DNA from: VRUE01 sp035712345
Lineage (GTDB): Bacteria; Actinomycetota; Thermoleophilia; Solirubrobacterales; 70-9
Assembly: GCA_035712345.1 (NCBI GenBank)
Contig: DASTAY010000018.1
Span: 1-42,537 of the forward strand
Reading direction: 5' to 3'
DNA length: 42,537 bases
The translations under genes and the position numbers were made by a program. This document shows, piece by piece, positions 15,355-23,124 of the stretch (position 1 is its first letter; each line of letters begins with the position of its first letter). The notes under the pieces were generated by a model. That model made no database searches. It saw nothing but the letters and a program-made list of their open reading frames with translations, and was not told where the DNA came from.

Positions 15355-16511
15355 TCGACGCCGGGGTGCGCGGTGACGATCGCGGCGAGGTCGCAGGCGC
15401 GCAGGCTCCCGTCGAGCTCGACCGAGCGCAGCCCGTGCTCGGGGAGCTCGGGCACGAATGGGTCGTGGTAGGAGACCTCGCCGCCCAACCCACGCAGCAG
15501 GCCGATGATCTCCAGCGCCGGCGACTCGCGGATATCGCCGACCCCCGGCTTGTAGCTGATCCCGAGCAGGAGGACCCTGGAGCCCTTGACCGACCGCTCC
15601 GCCTCGTTCAGAGCGCGGGCGATGCGGTCGACGCAGTAACCGGGCTGGGCCCGGTTGACCTTGCCCGCCAGCTCGATGAACTCGGGGTAGAAGTCGTGCT
15701 CGCGCGCCTTGAAGGCGAGGTAGAAGGGGTCGACCGGCAGGCAGTGGCCGCCCATGCCGGGACCGGGGTCGAAGCGCATGAAGCCGAAGGGCTTGGTCGC
15801 GGCGGCCTCGATCACCTCCCAGATGTCGATCCCGAGCCGGTCGCAGAGCTGGGAGAGCTCGTTGACCAGGGCGATGTTGACCGAGCGGAAGATGTTCTCC
15901 AGCAGCTTTGCCAGCTCCGCCGCCTCGGGGCTCGAGAGGACGACGACCTCGTCGCAGACGAGCTCGTAGAGCTCGCGGGCGCGCTCGGCGCAGGCGGGCG
16001 TGATGCCGCCCACCAGCTTCGGCGTGGTGCGCACCGTGTAGTCGGTTCGCCCCGGGTCGATCCGCTCCGGCGAGAAGGCGAGGTGGAAGTCGCGCCCGGC
16101 CTTCATCCCGGACTCCTCGAGGATCGGCAGCAGGCGCTCGCGCGTCGTCCCCGGGTAGGTGGTCGACTCGAGCACGACGAGCTGGCCCGGTTGCAGCGCT
16201 TTGGACAGTCCCCTGGCCGAATCGGTCAGGTAGGTGAGGTCCGGTTCGCGCGAGCCGGTGAGCGGCGTGGGCACGCAGACGATCACCGCTTCGCAGGGTT
16301 CGAGCCCGGCCCGATCGGAGGTCGCTCGCAGGCGCTCTCCCAGCTGCGCGAGGGCGGAGTCCGGGACGTCCTCGACGTGACTGCGACCGGCGTTCAGCCC
16401 CGCCACCTTGCGCCCGTCGGTATCGAGGCCCACCACCTCGTGGCCCGCCTCGGCGAAGGCGACGGCAAGCGGCAGCCCGACGTAGCCGAGCCCGACGATC
16501 CCGATCTTCAT
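15264..16511 (-). CDS. UDP-glucose/UDP-GlcNAc 6-dehydrogenase family (WbpA-like)
   Basis: A 415-residue nucleotide-sugar dehydrogenase: N-terminal NAD-binding domain with GLGYVGLPLAVAFAEAGHEV, central helix, catalytic C257 in GPGMGGHCLPVDP, and a C-terminal domain with GISYKPGVGDIRESPAL. HCLPVDPFYLAFKA and the AGKVNRAQPGYCVDRI stretch resemble WbpA/TviB-type UDP-N-acetylhexosamine dehydrogenases more than simple Ugd, but the substrate is not certain. It supplies uronic sugar for surface polysaccharide, as found from 32 kb on. The C-terminal DFRGVTREI ends at a usual family position, so its coding end is real, and it overlaps pabAB by 91 bp tail-to-tail. Confidence 0.9.
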   Translation of the reverse strand: MKIGIVGLGYVGLPLAVAFAEAGHEVVGLDTDGRKVAGLNAGRSHVEDVPDSALAQLGERLRATSDRAGLEPCEAVIVCVPTPLTGSREPDLTYLTDSARGLSKALQPGQLVVLESTTYPGTTRERLLPILEESGMKAGRDFHLAFSPERIDPGRTDYTVRTTPKLVGGITPACAERARELYELVCDEVVVLSSPEAAELAKLLENIFRSVNIALVNELSQLCDRLGIDIWEVIEAAATKPFGFMRFDPGPGMGGHCLPVDPFYLAFKAREHDFYPEFIELAGKVNRAQPGYCVDRIARALNEAERSVKGSRVLLLGISYKPGVGDIRESPALEIIGLLRGLGGEVSYHDPFVPELPEHGLRSVELDGSLRACDLAAIVTAHPGVDYGEVAATAPLTIDFRGVTREIESERLVRL

Positions 16512-16585
16512 CGGCGAGAGTCTAGAACGGCGTCGTCCGACCGATTGAGATACCTTCGGCCCGGATCGACCCGAAGGGAGACAGA

Positions 16586-16906
16586 TTGAGCTTGCTTTGT
16601 CGGGCGGGCGTGCTCATGGCGCTGCTCGCTGCCGCCGTGCTCTTGGCCGCCGGTTGCGGGGAAACCGTGATCGACAGCGCCAAGACGGAGGGCGCGATCG
16701 AAGAAAACCTGGAGAAATCCGTCGGCCAGAAGGTCTCCTCGGTCGATTGCCCGTCGGGGGTCGAGGTCGAGGCCGGCAAGACGTTCGAATGCACGGTCAG
16801 CCTCCAGAACGGGAAGAAGGAGACGGCGACGCTGAAGATCCTCAATTCCGATGCCGACGTCGAAGTGACCGATCTCGAGCCTGAGAAGCAGGCGAAGGGC
16901 GGGTGA
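16586..16906 (+). CDS. DUF4333-like lipoprotein
   Basis: A 106-residue lipoprotein: short basic start, hydrophobic segment and lipobox LLAAGC with the lipidated Cys at position 24. The rest resembles the actinobacterial DUF4333 domain: an amphipathic helix (AIEENLEKSVGQ), V-DCP at residues 53-57 and G-TFEC at 64-69, giving a probable disulfide. TTG 16586 is preferred because GAAGGGAG lies just upstream; an ATG at 16616 would leave a very short signal. Function of the domain is unknown. Its TGA overlaps the GTG of the CAP protein. Confidence 0.85.
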   Translation: MSLLCRAGVLMALLAAAVLLAAGCGETVIDSAKTEGAIEENLEKSVGQKVSSVDCPSGVEVEAGKTFECTVSLQNGKKETATLKILNSDADVEVTDLEPEKQAKGG

Positions 16907-17469
16907 GATCGAGCGTGGGCAGAGGCGCGGCTCTGGCTCTGATCGCCGCCATCGTCGCCCTGGGCGCGCCCAGCGCCGGCGTCGCGGCGACCCGGTGCCA
17001 CGGAGCCCACACGGCGCCACGGGCGGCAACCGGCCATGAGCTGCGGGTCGCGGTGCAGTGCCTGGTCAATGCCGCGCGAGGGCGGCACGGGCTGGCGCCC
17101 CTCGATTTCAGCCTGGCGCTGCAGGAGTCCGCGACCGCCCACTCGAGGAGCATGGAGCGAAGCGCCAGCTTCACCCACTACGGCCCGCACGGGAGCACCC
17201 TGATGGTGCGCGCCTCCTGGAGCGGCTATCTGACGCAGGCTTCCAGCTTTCGCCTGGCCGAGAACATCGCGACCGGAAAAGGCCGACGTTTTGGCTCTCC
17301 CGCGGCGATCGTCAACGACTGGATGCACAGCGCAGGTCATCGCGAGAACATCCTCGATCCGGCGATGCGCGACTTCGGCGTCGGCGTGGCCCGCGGCGAC
17401 CCGCTCGGGGGCCGCCACGACGAAAACGCCGTCGCCTACACCCTGGACTTCGGCGCCCGGCATGACTAG
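16903..17469 (+). CDS. Secreted CAP (SCP/PR-1) domain protein
   Basis: A 188-residue exported protein: signal peptide to about residue 29 (ending AGVAA), then a CAP domain: N-x-x-R-x-x-xGLAPL, the His of TAHSRSM, HYGPHG, the AENIATG helix, WMHSAGHRENILDP and FGVGVARG. These give the cavity His/Glu residues typical of YkwD-like bacterial CAP proteins, found at the cell surface and of poorly known activity. It is translationally coupled to the lipoprotein through GTGA, so the two probably act together in the envelope. A 55-bp gap separates it from pckG. Confidence 0.9.
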   Translation: MRSSVGRGAALALIAAIVALGAPSAGVAATRCHGAHTAPRAATGHELRVAVQCLVNAARGRHGLAPLDFSLALQESATAHSRSMERSASFTHYGPHGSTLMVRASWSGYLTQASSFRLAENIATGKGRRFGSPAAIVNDWMHSAGHRENILDPAMRDFGVGVARGDPLGGRHDENAVAYTLDFGARHD

Positions 17470-17525
17470 AGGCCGGGGGGCTGTTGCGCCTCTAAGCAAT
17501 CCGCTCGCCAAGTAGAGTGCCGGGA

Positions 17526-19334
17526 ATGAGCCAAACCATCGCGGCCGAAGCGCCGACCACCAATAAGAAGCTCCTCGACTGGGTCGGGGAGATGGCAGAC
17601 CTCACCCAGCCCGACTCCATCTACTGGTGCGACGGCAGCGCCGAGGAGTACGACCGCCTCGCCCAGACCCTGATCGACGCAGGCACCTTCGAGCGCCTCT
17701 CCGACGCCAAGCGGCCGAACTCTTATCTGGCCCTGTCGGACCCGGCTGACGTCGCCAGGGTCGAGGACCGCACCTTCATCTGCTCCGAGCGCGAGGAGGA
17801 CGCCGGCCCGACCAACAATTGGCGTGAGCCGGGCGAGATGAAGGCGATGCTGCGGGGGCTCTTCGAGGGCTCGATGCGGGGCCGGACGATGTACGTGGTC
17901 CCCTTCTCGATGGGACCGCTCGGCTCGCCGATCGCCCACGTCGGCGTGCAGTTGACCGACTCCCCCTACGTCGCAGCCAGCATGCGGATCATGACCCGGA
18001 TGGGCAAGGGCGCGCTCGACGTGCTCGGCACAGACGGCGAGTTCGTCCCCTGCCTGCACTCGGTCGGCGCCCCGTTGGCCGCGGGCGAGCAGGACGTCTC
18101 CTGGCCCTGCGACGCCGACAACAAGTGGATCGTCCACTTCCCCGAGAGCCGCGAAATCTGGTCCTACGGCTCCGGCTACGGCGGCAATGCGCTGCTGGGC
18201 AAGAAGTGCTTCGCCCTGCGCATCGCCTCGGCGATGGCCCGCGACGAGGGCTGGCTCGCCGAGCACATGCTCGTCCTCAAACTGACCTCGCCCGAGGGTG
18301 AGGTCAAGTACGTCGCCGGCGCCTTCCCGTCTGCTTGCGGCAAGACCAACCTGGCGATGCTGATCCCGACGATCCCGGGTTGGAAGGTCGAGACGATCGG
18401 CGACGACATCGCCTGGATGAAGTTCGGCGCCGACGGCCGGCTCTACGCGATCAACCCCGAGGCGGGCTTCTTCGGCGTCGCGCCGGGGACGGGCGAGAAG
18501 ACCAATCCCAACGCGATGAAGACGGTCGCGCGCGACTCGATCTTCACCAACTGCGCCAGGACCGACGATGGCGACATCTGGTGGGAGGGGATGACCACCG
18601 AGCCGCCCGAGCACCTGATCGACTGGCACGGCGAGGACTGGACTCCGGCTTCGGACAAGCCCTCGGCGCATCCCAACGCCCGCTTCACCACGCCGGCGTC
18701 GGCCTGTCCGTCGATCGCCCCGGAGTGGGAGGACCCGGCCGGCGTGCCGATCGACGCCTTCCTCTTCGGCGGTCGCCGCTCCCATGTCGTGCCGCTCGTG
18801 CGCGAAGCCTTCGATTGGAAGCACGGCGTCTTCCTCGGCTCGATCATGTCCTCGGAAAAGACCGCGGCGGCGACCGGCAACGTCGGCGAACTGCGCTTCG
18901 ACCCGATGGCGATGCTGCCCTTCTGCGGCTACCACATGGGCGACTACTTCAGCCACTGGCTGAAGGTCGGCGCCCGCGAGGGCGCGCAGATGCCGCGCGT
19001 CTTCTACGTCAACTGGTTCCGCAAAGACGACGAGGGCGACTTCCTCTGGCCGGGCTTCGGCGAGAACAGCCGCGTGCTCGAGTGGGTCTTCCGTCGCTGC
19101 GCCGGCGAAGCCGAGGCGGTGGAGACGCCGGTCGGCATGGTGCCGGCCGTCGGTGGGCTGGACACCGAGGGCCTGCAGATCAGCGCCGAGGAAGTCGCCG
19201 ATCTGCTCGCGGTCGACCCGGCCGAGTGGAAGGCGGAGCTGCCCCAGGTCGAAGAGCACTTCGCCCGTTTCGGCGATCGCCTGCCCGACGCGCTGAAAGC
19301 GCAGCTCGCGGACCTGGAACGGCGCCTGGGCTAG
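17526..19334 (+). CDS. pckG: Phosphoenolpyruvate carboxykinase (GTP)
   Basis: A 602-residue GTP-type PEPCK, the normal size for the family. It interconverts oxaloacetate + GTP and PEP + CO2 + GDP at the gluconeogenic branch. Signatures: GSPIAHVGVQLTDSPYV, the P-loop PSACGKTN with the hyper-reactive C271, ETIGDDIAWM (metal/phosphate Asp pair), NPEAGFFGVAPGTG and FVNW-like YVNWFRK with the guanine-binding region. ATG 17526 is taken; an in-frame GTG 9 bp upstream (17517) is also possible, and neither has a strong ribosome site. A 10-bp gap to acpS suggests co-transcription. Confidence 0.97.
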   Translation: MSQTIAAEAPTTNKKLLDWVGEMADLTQPDSIYWCDGSAEEYDRLAQTLIDAGTFERLSDAKRPNSYLALSDPADVARVEDRTFICSEREEDAGPTNNWREPGEMKAMLRGLFEGSMRGRTMYVVPFSMGPLGSPIAHVGVQLTDSPYVAASMRIMTRMGKGALDVLGTDGEFVPCLHSVGAPLAAGEQDVSWPCDADNKWIVHFPESREIWSYGSGYGGNALLGKKCFALRIASAMARDEGWLAEHMLVLKLTSPEGEVKYVAGAFPSACGKTNLAMLIPTIPGWKVETIGDDIAWMKFGADGRLYAINPEAGFFGVAPGTGEKTNPNAMKTVARDSIFTNCARTDDGDIWWEGMTTEPPEHLIDWHGEDWTPASDKPSAHPNARFTTPASACPSIAPEWEDPAGVPIDAFLFGGRRSHVVPLVREAFDWKHGVFLGSIMSSEKTAAATGNVGELRFDPMAMLPFCGYHMGDYFSHWLKVGAREGAQMPRVFYVNWFRKDDEGDFLWPGFGENSRVLEWVFRRCAGEAEAVETPVGMVPAVGGLDTEGLQISAEEVADLLAVDPAEWKAELPQVEEHFARFGDRLPDALKAQLADLERRLG

Positions 19335-19344
19335 GCGCAGCTCG

Positions 19345-19725
19345 ATGGCGCTGCGAATCGGCCTCGACCTGGTCGCCGTCGATACGGTCGCTCAGAGCCT
19401 GCGGGGAGAGCATCGTGAGCACTACCTGAAGCGCATCTACACGGAGCGCGAGGTGGAGGACTGCCGCGGCCCCTCCGGCCGAGTCGAGCCGGAGCGTCTC
19501 GCTGCCCGCTTCGCCGCCAAGGAGGCCGCGATCAAGGCTCTTCCCGGGGCCGGGGAGGGTGTGCGGTTGACCGCGATCGAGGTGCGCAGGGAGCCGAACG
19601 GGGAGGTTCGGCTCGAGCTCTCCGGGCGGGCCGCCGAGCTGGCCGAGGAGGCAGGGGTGAGCGAGCTTGCGCTGAGCATCACCCACGAGGCTGGGTTCGC
19701 GGCGGCCTCGGTCGTCAGCGCGTAG
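19345..19725 (+). CDS. acpS: Holo-ACP synthase (4'-phosphopantetheinyl transferase)
   Basis: A 126-residue AcpS-type transferase: metal-binding D8 in GLDLVAVD and E60 in RFAAKEAAIKAL, with ITHEAGFAAASVV near the end. It attaches phosphopantetheine from CoA to a Ser on carrier proteins. It sits 10 bp after pckG and 68 bp before a stand-alone carrier protein gene, making that protein a likely substrate besides fatty-acid ACP. A weak -35/-10-like pair (19735-19740, 19758-19763) lies in the gap. Confidence 0.93.
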   Translation: MALRIGLDLVAVDTVAQSLRGEHREHYLKRIYTEREVEDCRGPSGRVEPERLAARFAAKEAAIKALPGAGEGVRLTAIEVRREPNGEVRLELSGRAAELAEEAGVSELALSITHEAGFAAASVVSA

Positions 19726-19734
19726 CCGGCCTCG

Positions 19735-19763
19735 TTCGGACCCGCTTCGCCCGCCGCTAAGGT
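19735..19763 (+). promoter_or_regulatory. Possible promoter of the carrier-protein/ligase operon
   Basis: TTCGGA (19735-19740) and TAAGGT (19758-19763) are spaced 17 bp apart, ahead of the carrier protein ATG at 19794. The -10 fits the TAnnnT pattern seen before several genes here; the -35 is poor. Low confidence. Confidence 0.3.
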
Positions 19764-19793
19764 TTCCCGCTCAGCAGACCGATTGGGGTAGCG

Positions 19794-20039
19794 ATGAGGG
19801 ATCAGATCCGACAGGTGATCAAGGACCATGCGCAGCTTTCCGTCGATGTCGACAGCCTCGGCGACGATGCCGACCTCTACCAGGCCGGGATGAGCTCGCA
19901 TGCGAGCGTGAACGTGATGATCGCGCTCGAGGACGCGTTCGACGTCGAATTCGAAGACTCCATGCTGAAGCGGAGCGTCTTCGAGAGCATCGCCTCCATC
20001 GCCGCCGCCCTCGAGCAGGTCCGCGGTGCGGCCGTATGA
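19794..20039 (+). CDS. Stand-alone acyl/aminoacyl carrier protein
   Basis: An 81-residue four-helix carrier protein. The phosphopantetheine site is GMSSHASVNVMIALED, with S35 at the usual DSL serine and Ser replacing the usual Asp before it. The helix after it (DAFDVEFEDSMLKRSVFESI) matches the small carriers encoded next to amino acid:[carrier protein] ligases. It is very probably charged by the ligase encoded at 21215 rather than serving fatty-acid synthesis. Its TGA overlaps the start of the dehydrogenase (ATGA), so dosage is coupled. Confidence 0.88.
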   Translation: MRDQIRQVIKDHAQLSVDVDSLGDDADLYQAGMSSHASVNVMIALEDAFDVEFEDSMLKRSVFESIASIAAALEQVRGAAV

Positions 20040-21211
20040 CCGTCGCCGCGGCCGCCACCATCGACCTGGATTTCGTCGAGGAGATACGGCGCATCGCCGT
20101 CGAGGTCGTCGGACCGCATGCCGACGCGGTGGATCGCGAGGCCCGCTTTCCGCGGGAGGCGGTCGAGGCGCTCCGCGAGGCCCGGGCCCTGTCCGCCTAC
20201 GTGCCGAGCGACTTGGGCGGCGCCGGCCACTCGCTGGAGACGATCGCCGAGGCATGCTTCGAGCTCGGCCGTCACTGCGGTGCGACGGGCATGGTCTTCG
20301 CCATGCACCAGATCCAGATCGCCTGCATCGTCCGGCACTTCGAGGACTCGCCCTGGTTCGAGCAGTACCTGCGCGAGGTCGTCGACGAGCAGCGCCTCGT
20401 CGCCTCGATCACCTCTGAGGTGGGGACCGGGGGCGACATGGGCAAGTCGGTGGCCGCCGTTTCGGAACCCGTCGACGGAGTCGCCGGCTTCGAGAAGCAG
20501 GCGCCCACGGTCTCCTACGGGGGCCACGCCGACGCCTTCCTGACCACCGTTCGTCGCGCTCCCGACGCGGAGGGCGGCGACCAGGTCCTCGTCCTCTCGA
20601 CCAAGGAGCAGACCGAGCTGGCGCCGCAGGGGACCTGGGACCCGCTCGGCATGCGCGGCACCTGCTCGCCTGGATTCGTCGCCACGGCCGAGTTCCCGGT
20701 CGAGCAGATCCTCGCCACCCCCTTCTCGCGCATCTCGAGCGAGTCGATGACGCCGATCTCCCACATCCTCTGGTCGCACGTCTGGCTCGGCGTGGCGACC
20801 GACGCCTTCGACCGGGCGCGGGCCTTCGTCCGCGCGGCCGCGAAGCGCAAGCCCGGTGAGCCGTTGCCGGCCGCGATACGCCTCTCGGAGCTGATGAGCG
20901 AGCTCTCGCTGTTGCGCGCCGAGGTCTCGCTGGCCCTGCGCGAGTTCTGCGACTCGGCGGAGGACCGGGCGCGGCTCTCGGAGATGGCGACCATCCTGCG
21001 CTTCAACAACCTCAAGATCGCCGCCTCCGAACAGGCGCCCCGCGTCTGTCAGGACGCGCTCGGGGTATGCGGGATCGTCGGCTACAAGAACGACACCCCC
21101 TTCAGCGTCGGCCGTCACCTGCGCGACACGATGTCGGCCTGCTTGATGGTCGCGAACGAGAGAATCCACAAGACCGACGCGAGCCTGCTGCTGATCGCCA
21201 AGGAGGTCTGA
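20036..21211 (+). CDS. Acyl-CoA dehydrogenase-like flavoprotein of the ligase cluster
   Basis: A 391-residue acyl-CoA dehydrogenase-fold protein. The FAD domain has GATGMVFAMHQIQI, SEVGTGGDMGKSVAAV in place of a canonical TEP.AGSD stretch, KQAPTVSYGGHADAFLTT, and a C-terminus SVGRHLRDTMSACLMVANERIH, without the EGT-like catalytic turn. It may oxidise a carrier-bound substrate instead of an acyl-CoA, for example a loaded aminoacyl or acyl group; that is inference. ATG 20036 overlaps the carrier protein stop. It is followed 3 bp later by the ligase. Confidence 0.85.
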   Translation: MTVAAAATIDLDFVEEIRRIAVEVVGPHADAVDREARFPREAVEALREARALSAYVPSDLGGAGHSLETIAEACFELGRHCGATGMVFAMHQIQIACIVRHFEDSPWFEQYLREVVDEQRLVASITSEVGTGGDMGKSVAAVSEPVDGVAGFEKQAPTVSYGGHADAFLTTVRRAPDAEGGDQVLVLSTKEQTELAPQGTWDPLGMRGTCSPGFVATAEFPVEQILATPFSRISSESMTPISHILWSHVWLGVATDAFDRARAFVRAAAKRKPGEPLPAAIRLSELMSELSLLRAEVSLALREFCDSAEDRARLSEMATILRFNNLKIAASEQAPRVCQDALGVCGIVGYKNDTPFSVGRHLRDTMSACLMVANERIHKTDASLLLIAKEV

Positions 21212-21214
21212 GCC

Positions 21215-22150
21215 TTGGCGGAGTTTCGCGCCGGCACGCCGGAGCAGGAAGCCTTCCTGCGCGCCCTCGTCGACGCCGGGATGTTGGTCGAGAGCGGCGT
21301 GGCCGGCGTCTTCGGCCGCGGCGCCGCCTTCGAGCGAATCCGGCGGGGGTTCGACTCGCTGGTCAGCGAGGCCGCCGCCGCCGACTCGCCCGAGCATCTC
21401 GCCTTCCCGCCGCTGCTGCCGCGCGAGCAGCTGGAGCGGATCGGCTACCTGAAGTCCTTTCCACACCTCGCCGGCTCCGTCTTCTCCTTCGAGGGTGATG
21501 AGGCCCAGGCGGCGGAGCAGGAGGAGCTCGCCTCCCGGCACGCCGACTGGAGCGACTTCCAGCAGATGACCGACCTCGTCCTCACCCCGGCGGCCTGCTA
21601 CCCGGTCTACCCGGCCGTCGCCGCTCGCGGCCCGCTGGCGCCGGGCGGCGTCACCGTCGACGCCGGCGGGTCCTACGTCTTCCGGCGCGAGCCCTCGGGC
21701 GACCCGGCGCGGATGCAGATGTTCCACCAGCGGGAGATCGTCCGCATCGCCGAGCCGGAGGCCGTCCAAGCGTGGCGGGACAGCTGGCGCGACCGCGCGA
21801 TCGAGCTGCTCCGCTCGGTGGGGTTGGACGCCCGAGCGGAGGTCGCAAACGACCCCTTCTTCGGGCGCAGCGGCCGCCTGCTGGCCCGCGGCCAGCGCGC
21901 GCAGGAGCTGAAGTTCGAGGTGGTGGCCCCGATCGCCGGCCCGGAGCCGACCGCGGTCGCCTCCTTCAACTATCACCAGTCGCACTTCTCCGCCGTCTAC
22001 GGGATCGAGGTCGAAGCCGAGGACCGGACGGCTCACACGGCCTGCCTCGGCTTCGGCCTCGAGCGGATCGTGCTGGCGTTGCTGCGCGAGCACGGCCTCG
22101 ACCCCGAATCGTGGCCGACGGAGGTGCAAGAGGGGCTGGGCTTGGGATGA
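21215..22150 (+). CDS. Amino acid:[carrier protein] ligase (atypical seryl-tRNA synthetase homologue)
   Basis: A 311-residue class II aminoacyl-tRNA-synthetase catalytic core without a tRNA-binding domain. It closely resembles the Bradyrhizobium/Agrobacterium aa:CP ligases described by Mocibob and co-workers. Motif 2 is FRREPSGDPARMQMFHQRE; motif 3 is GFGLERIVLAL. The zinc ligands known for the family fall at C128 (LTPAACYPVYP), E174 (QREIVRI) and C277 (HTACLGFG). Such enzymes activate Gly or Ala and transfer it to the phosphopantetheine of a carrier protein; downstream use is unknown. TTG 21215 has AAGGAGG 8 nt upstream. The ATGA overlap with the DUF1839-type gene and the carrier gene two places upstream complete the known core. 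Confidence 0.93.
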   Translation: MAEFRAGTPEQEAFLRALVDAGMLVESGVAGVFGRGAAFERIRRGFDSLVSEAAAADSPEHLAFPPLLPREQLERIGYLKSFPHLAGSVFSFEGDEAQAAEQEELASRHADWSDFQQMTDLVLTPAACYPVYPAVAARGPLAPGGVTVDAGGSYVFRREPSGDPARMQMFHQREIVRIAEPEAVQAWRDSWRDRAIELLRSVGLDARAEVANDPFFGRSGRLLARGQRAQELKFEVVAPIAGPEPTAVASFNYHQSHFSAVYGIEVEAEDRTAHTACLGFGLERIVLALLREHGLDPESWPTEVQEGLGLG

Positions 22151-23124
22151 GCGCCGGCGACGGGCACGGCATGGTCAGCCTGCTCGGCCTCGACCCGGAG
22201 GCCTACCAGCCGCACATGCTGCACGGCCACGCGCGCGCATACCCGGAAACCAACTGCTACACCGACATCCTGATCGAGCTCCTGCACGCGCGCGGCGACG
22301 AGCCCCTGGCGATGATGGCCTGCGCGCTCGAGGTCGACTTCGAGGGCGACCAGTGGACCTTCTTCAAGCCGCGGCCCGAGGACGTCGAACGGCTCTACGG
22401 CGTCGACATCCACGAGATGCAGCCCTACCGGGAGCTGCCAGACCAGATCGCCGAGCAGATCGAGCGGGGGCGCACGCTGATCGTCGAGCTCGACTCGTGG
22501 TACCTGCCCGACACGTCGGCGACGAGCTACCGCAGCGAGCACGTGAAGAGCTCCGTGGTGGCGGAGTCGATCGACCGCGACGCCGAGCGGCTCCGTTACT
22601 TCCATGGCCGCGGCTATCACGAGCTCGCCGGCGAGGACTATCGGGGCGTCTTCCGACTCGGGCTCGACCTGCCCGGCGATGTGCTGCCGCCCTACGCCGA
22701 GCTCGCCCGGCTCGACGCCGGACCGCGCCTCGCCGGCGAGGAGCTGCGTGCGACGAGCCGTGAGATGCTGGGTGCGAGCCTCGCGCGGCGGCCGCGCGAC
22801 AATCCCTTCGCGCGTTTCGGCGAGCAGCTGGCGCTCGATCTGCCGCGGCTGCTCGCCGGCGACAGCGCCGCCTACCACGACTACGCCTTCGCCACCGTGC
22901 GGATGGTCGGCTCGGCCTTCGAGGCCGGCTCCTCCTATGTGGAGTGGCTGTTGGGGGAGGGAGACGGCGGCGCGGCGCGGTCGATGGGCGAGATCGTCGA
23001 GGGCTGCAAGACGCTCTCCTTCAAGCTGGCGCGCCGCCGCGAGTTCGACCCCGAGCCGGCGGTCGAGTCCCTCGCGGGAGCGTGGGACAGGGTCTTCGCG
23101 GAGATCTCCGATGCGCTCGGCTGA
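22147..23124 (+). CDS. DUF1839-type protein
   Basis: A 325-residue protein recognised as the DUF1839 family usually encoded beside aa:CP ligases. Visible conserved stretches: NCYTDILIELLHARG, ACALEVDFEGDQWTFFKP, LIVELDSWYLPDTSATSY, IDRDAERLRYFHGRGYHEL and DYAFATVRMVGSAFE. The Cys in ETNCYTD and the VELDSWYLPD segment with Asp and Trp look like active-site candidates; the first half recalls a papain-like or transglutaminase-like layout, but I cannot confirm this. It could transfer the aminoacyl group from the carrier. Start ATG 22147 overlaps the ligase stop; its end overlaps the GH2 start by 14 bp. Confidence 0.85.
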   Translation: MSAGDGHGMVSLLGLDPEAYQPHMLHGHARAYPETNCYTDILIELLHARGDEPLAMMACALEVDFEGDQWTFFKPRPEDVERLYGVDIHEMQPYRELPDQIAEQIERGRTLIVELDSWYLPDTSATSYRSEHVKSSVVAESIDRDAERLRYFHGRGYHELAGEDYRGVFRLGLDLPGDVLPPYAELARLDAGPRLAGEELRATSREMLGASLARRPRDNPFARFGEQLALDLPRLLAGDSAAYHDYAFATVRMVGSAFEAGSSYVEWLLGEGDGGAARSMGEIVEGCKTLSFKLARRREFDPEPAVESLAGAWDRVFAEISDALG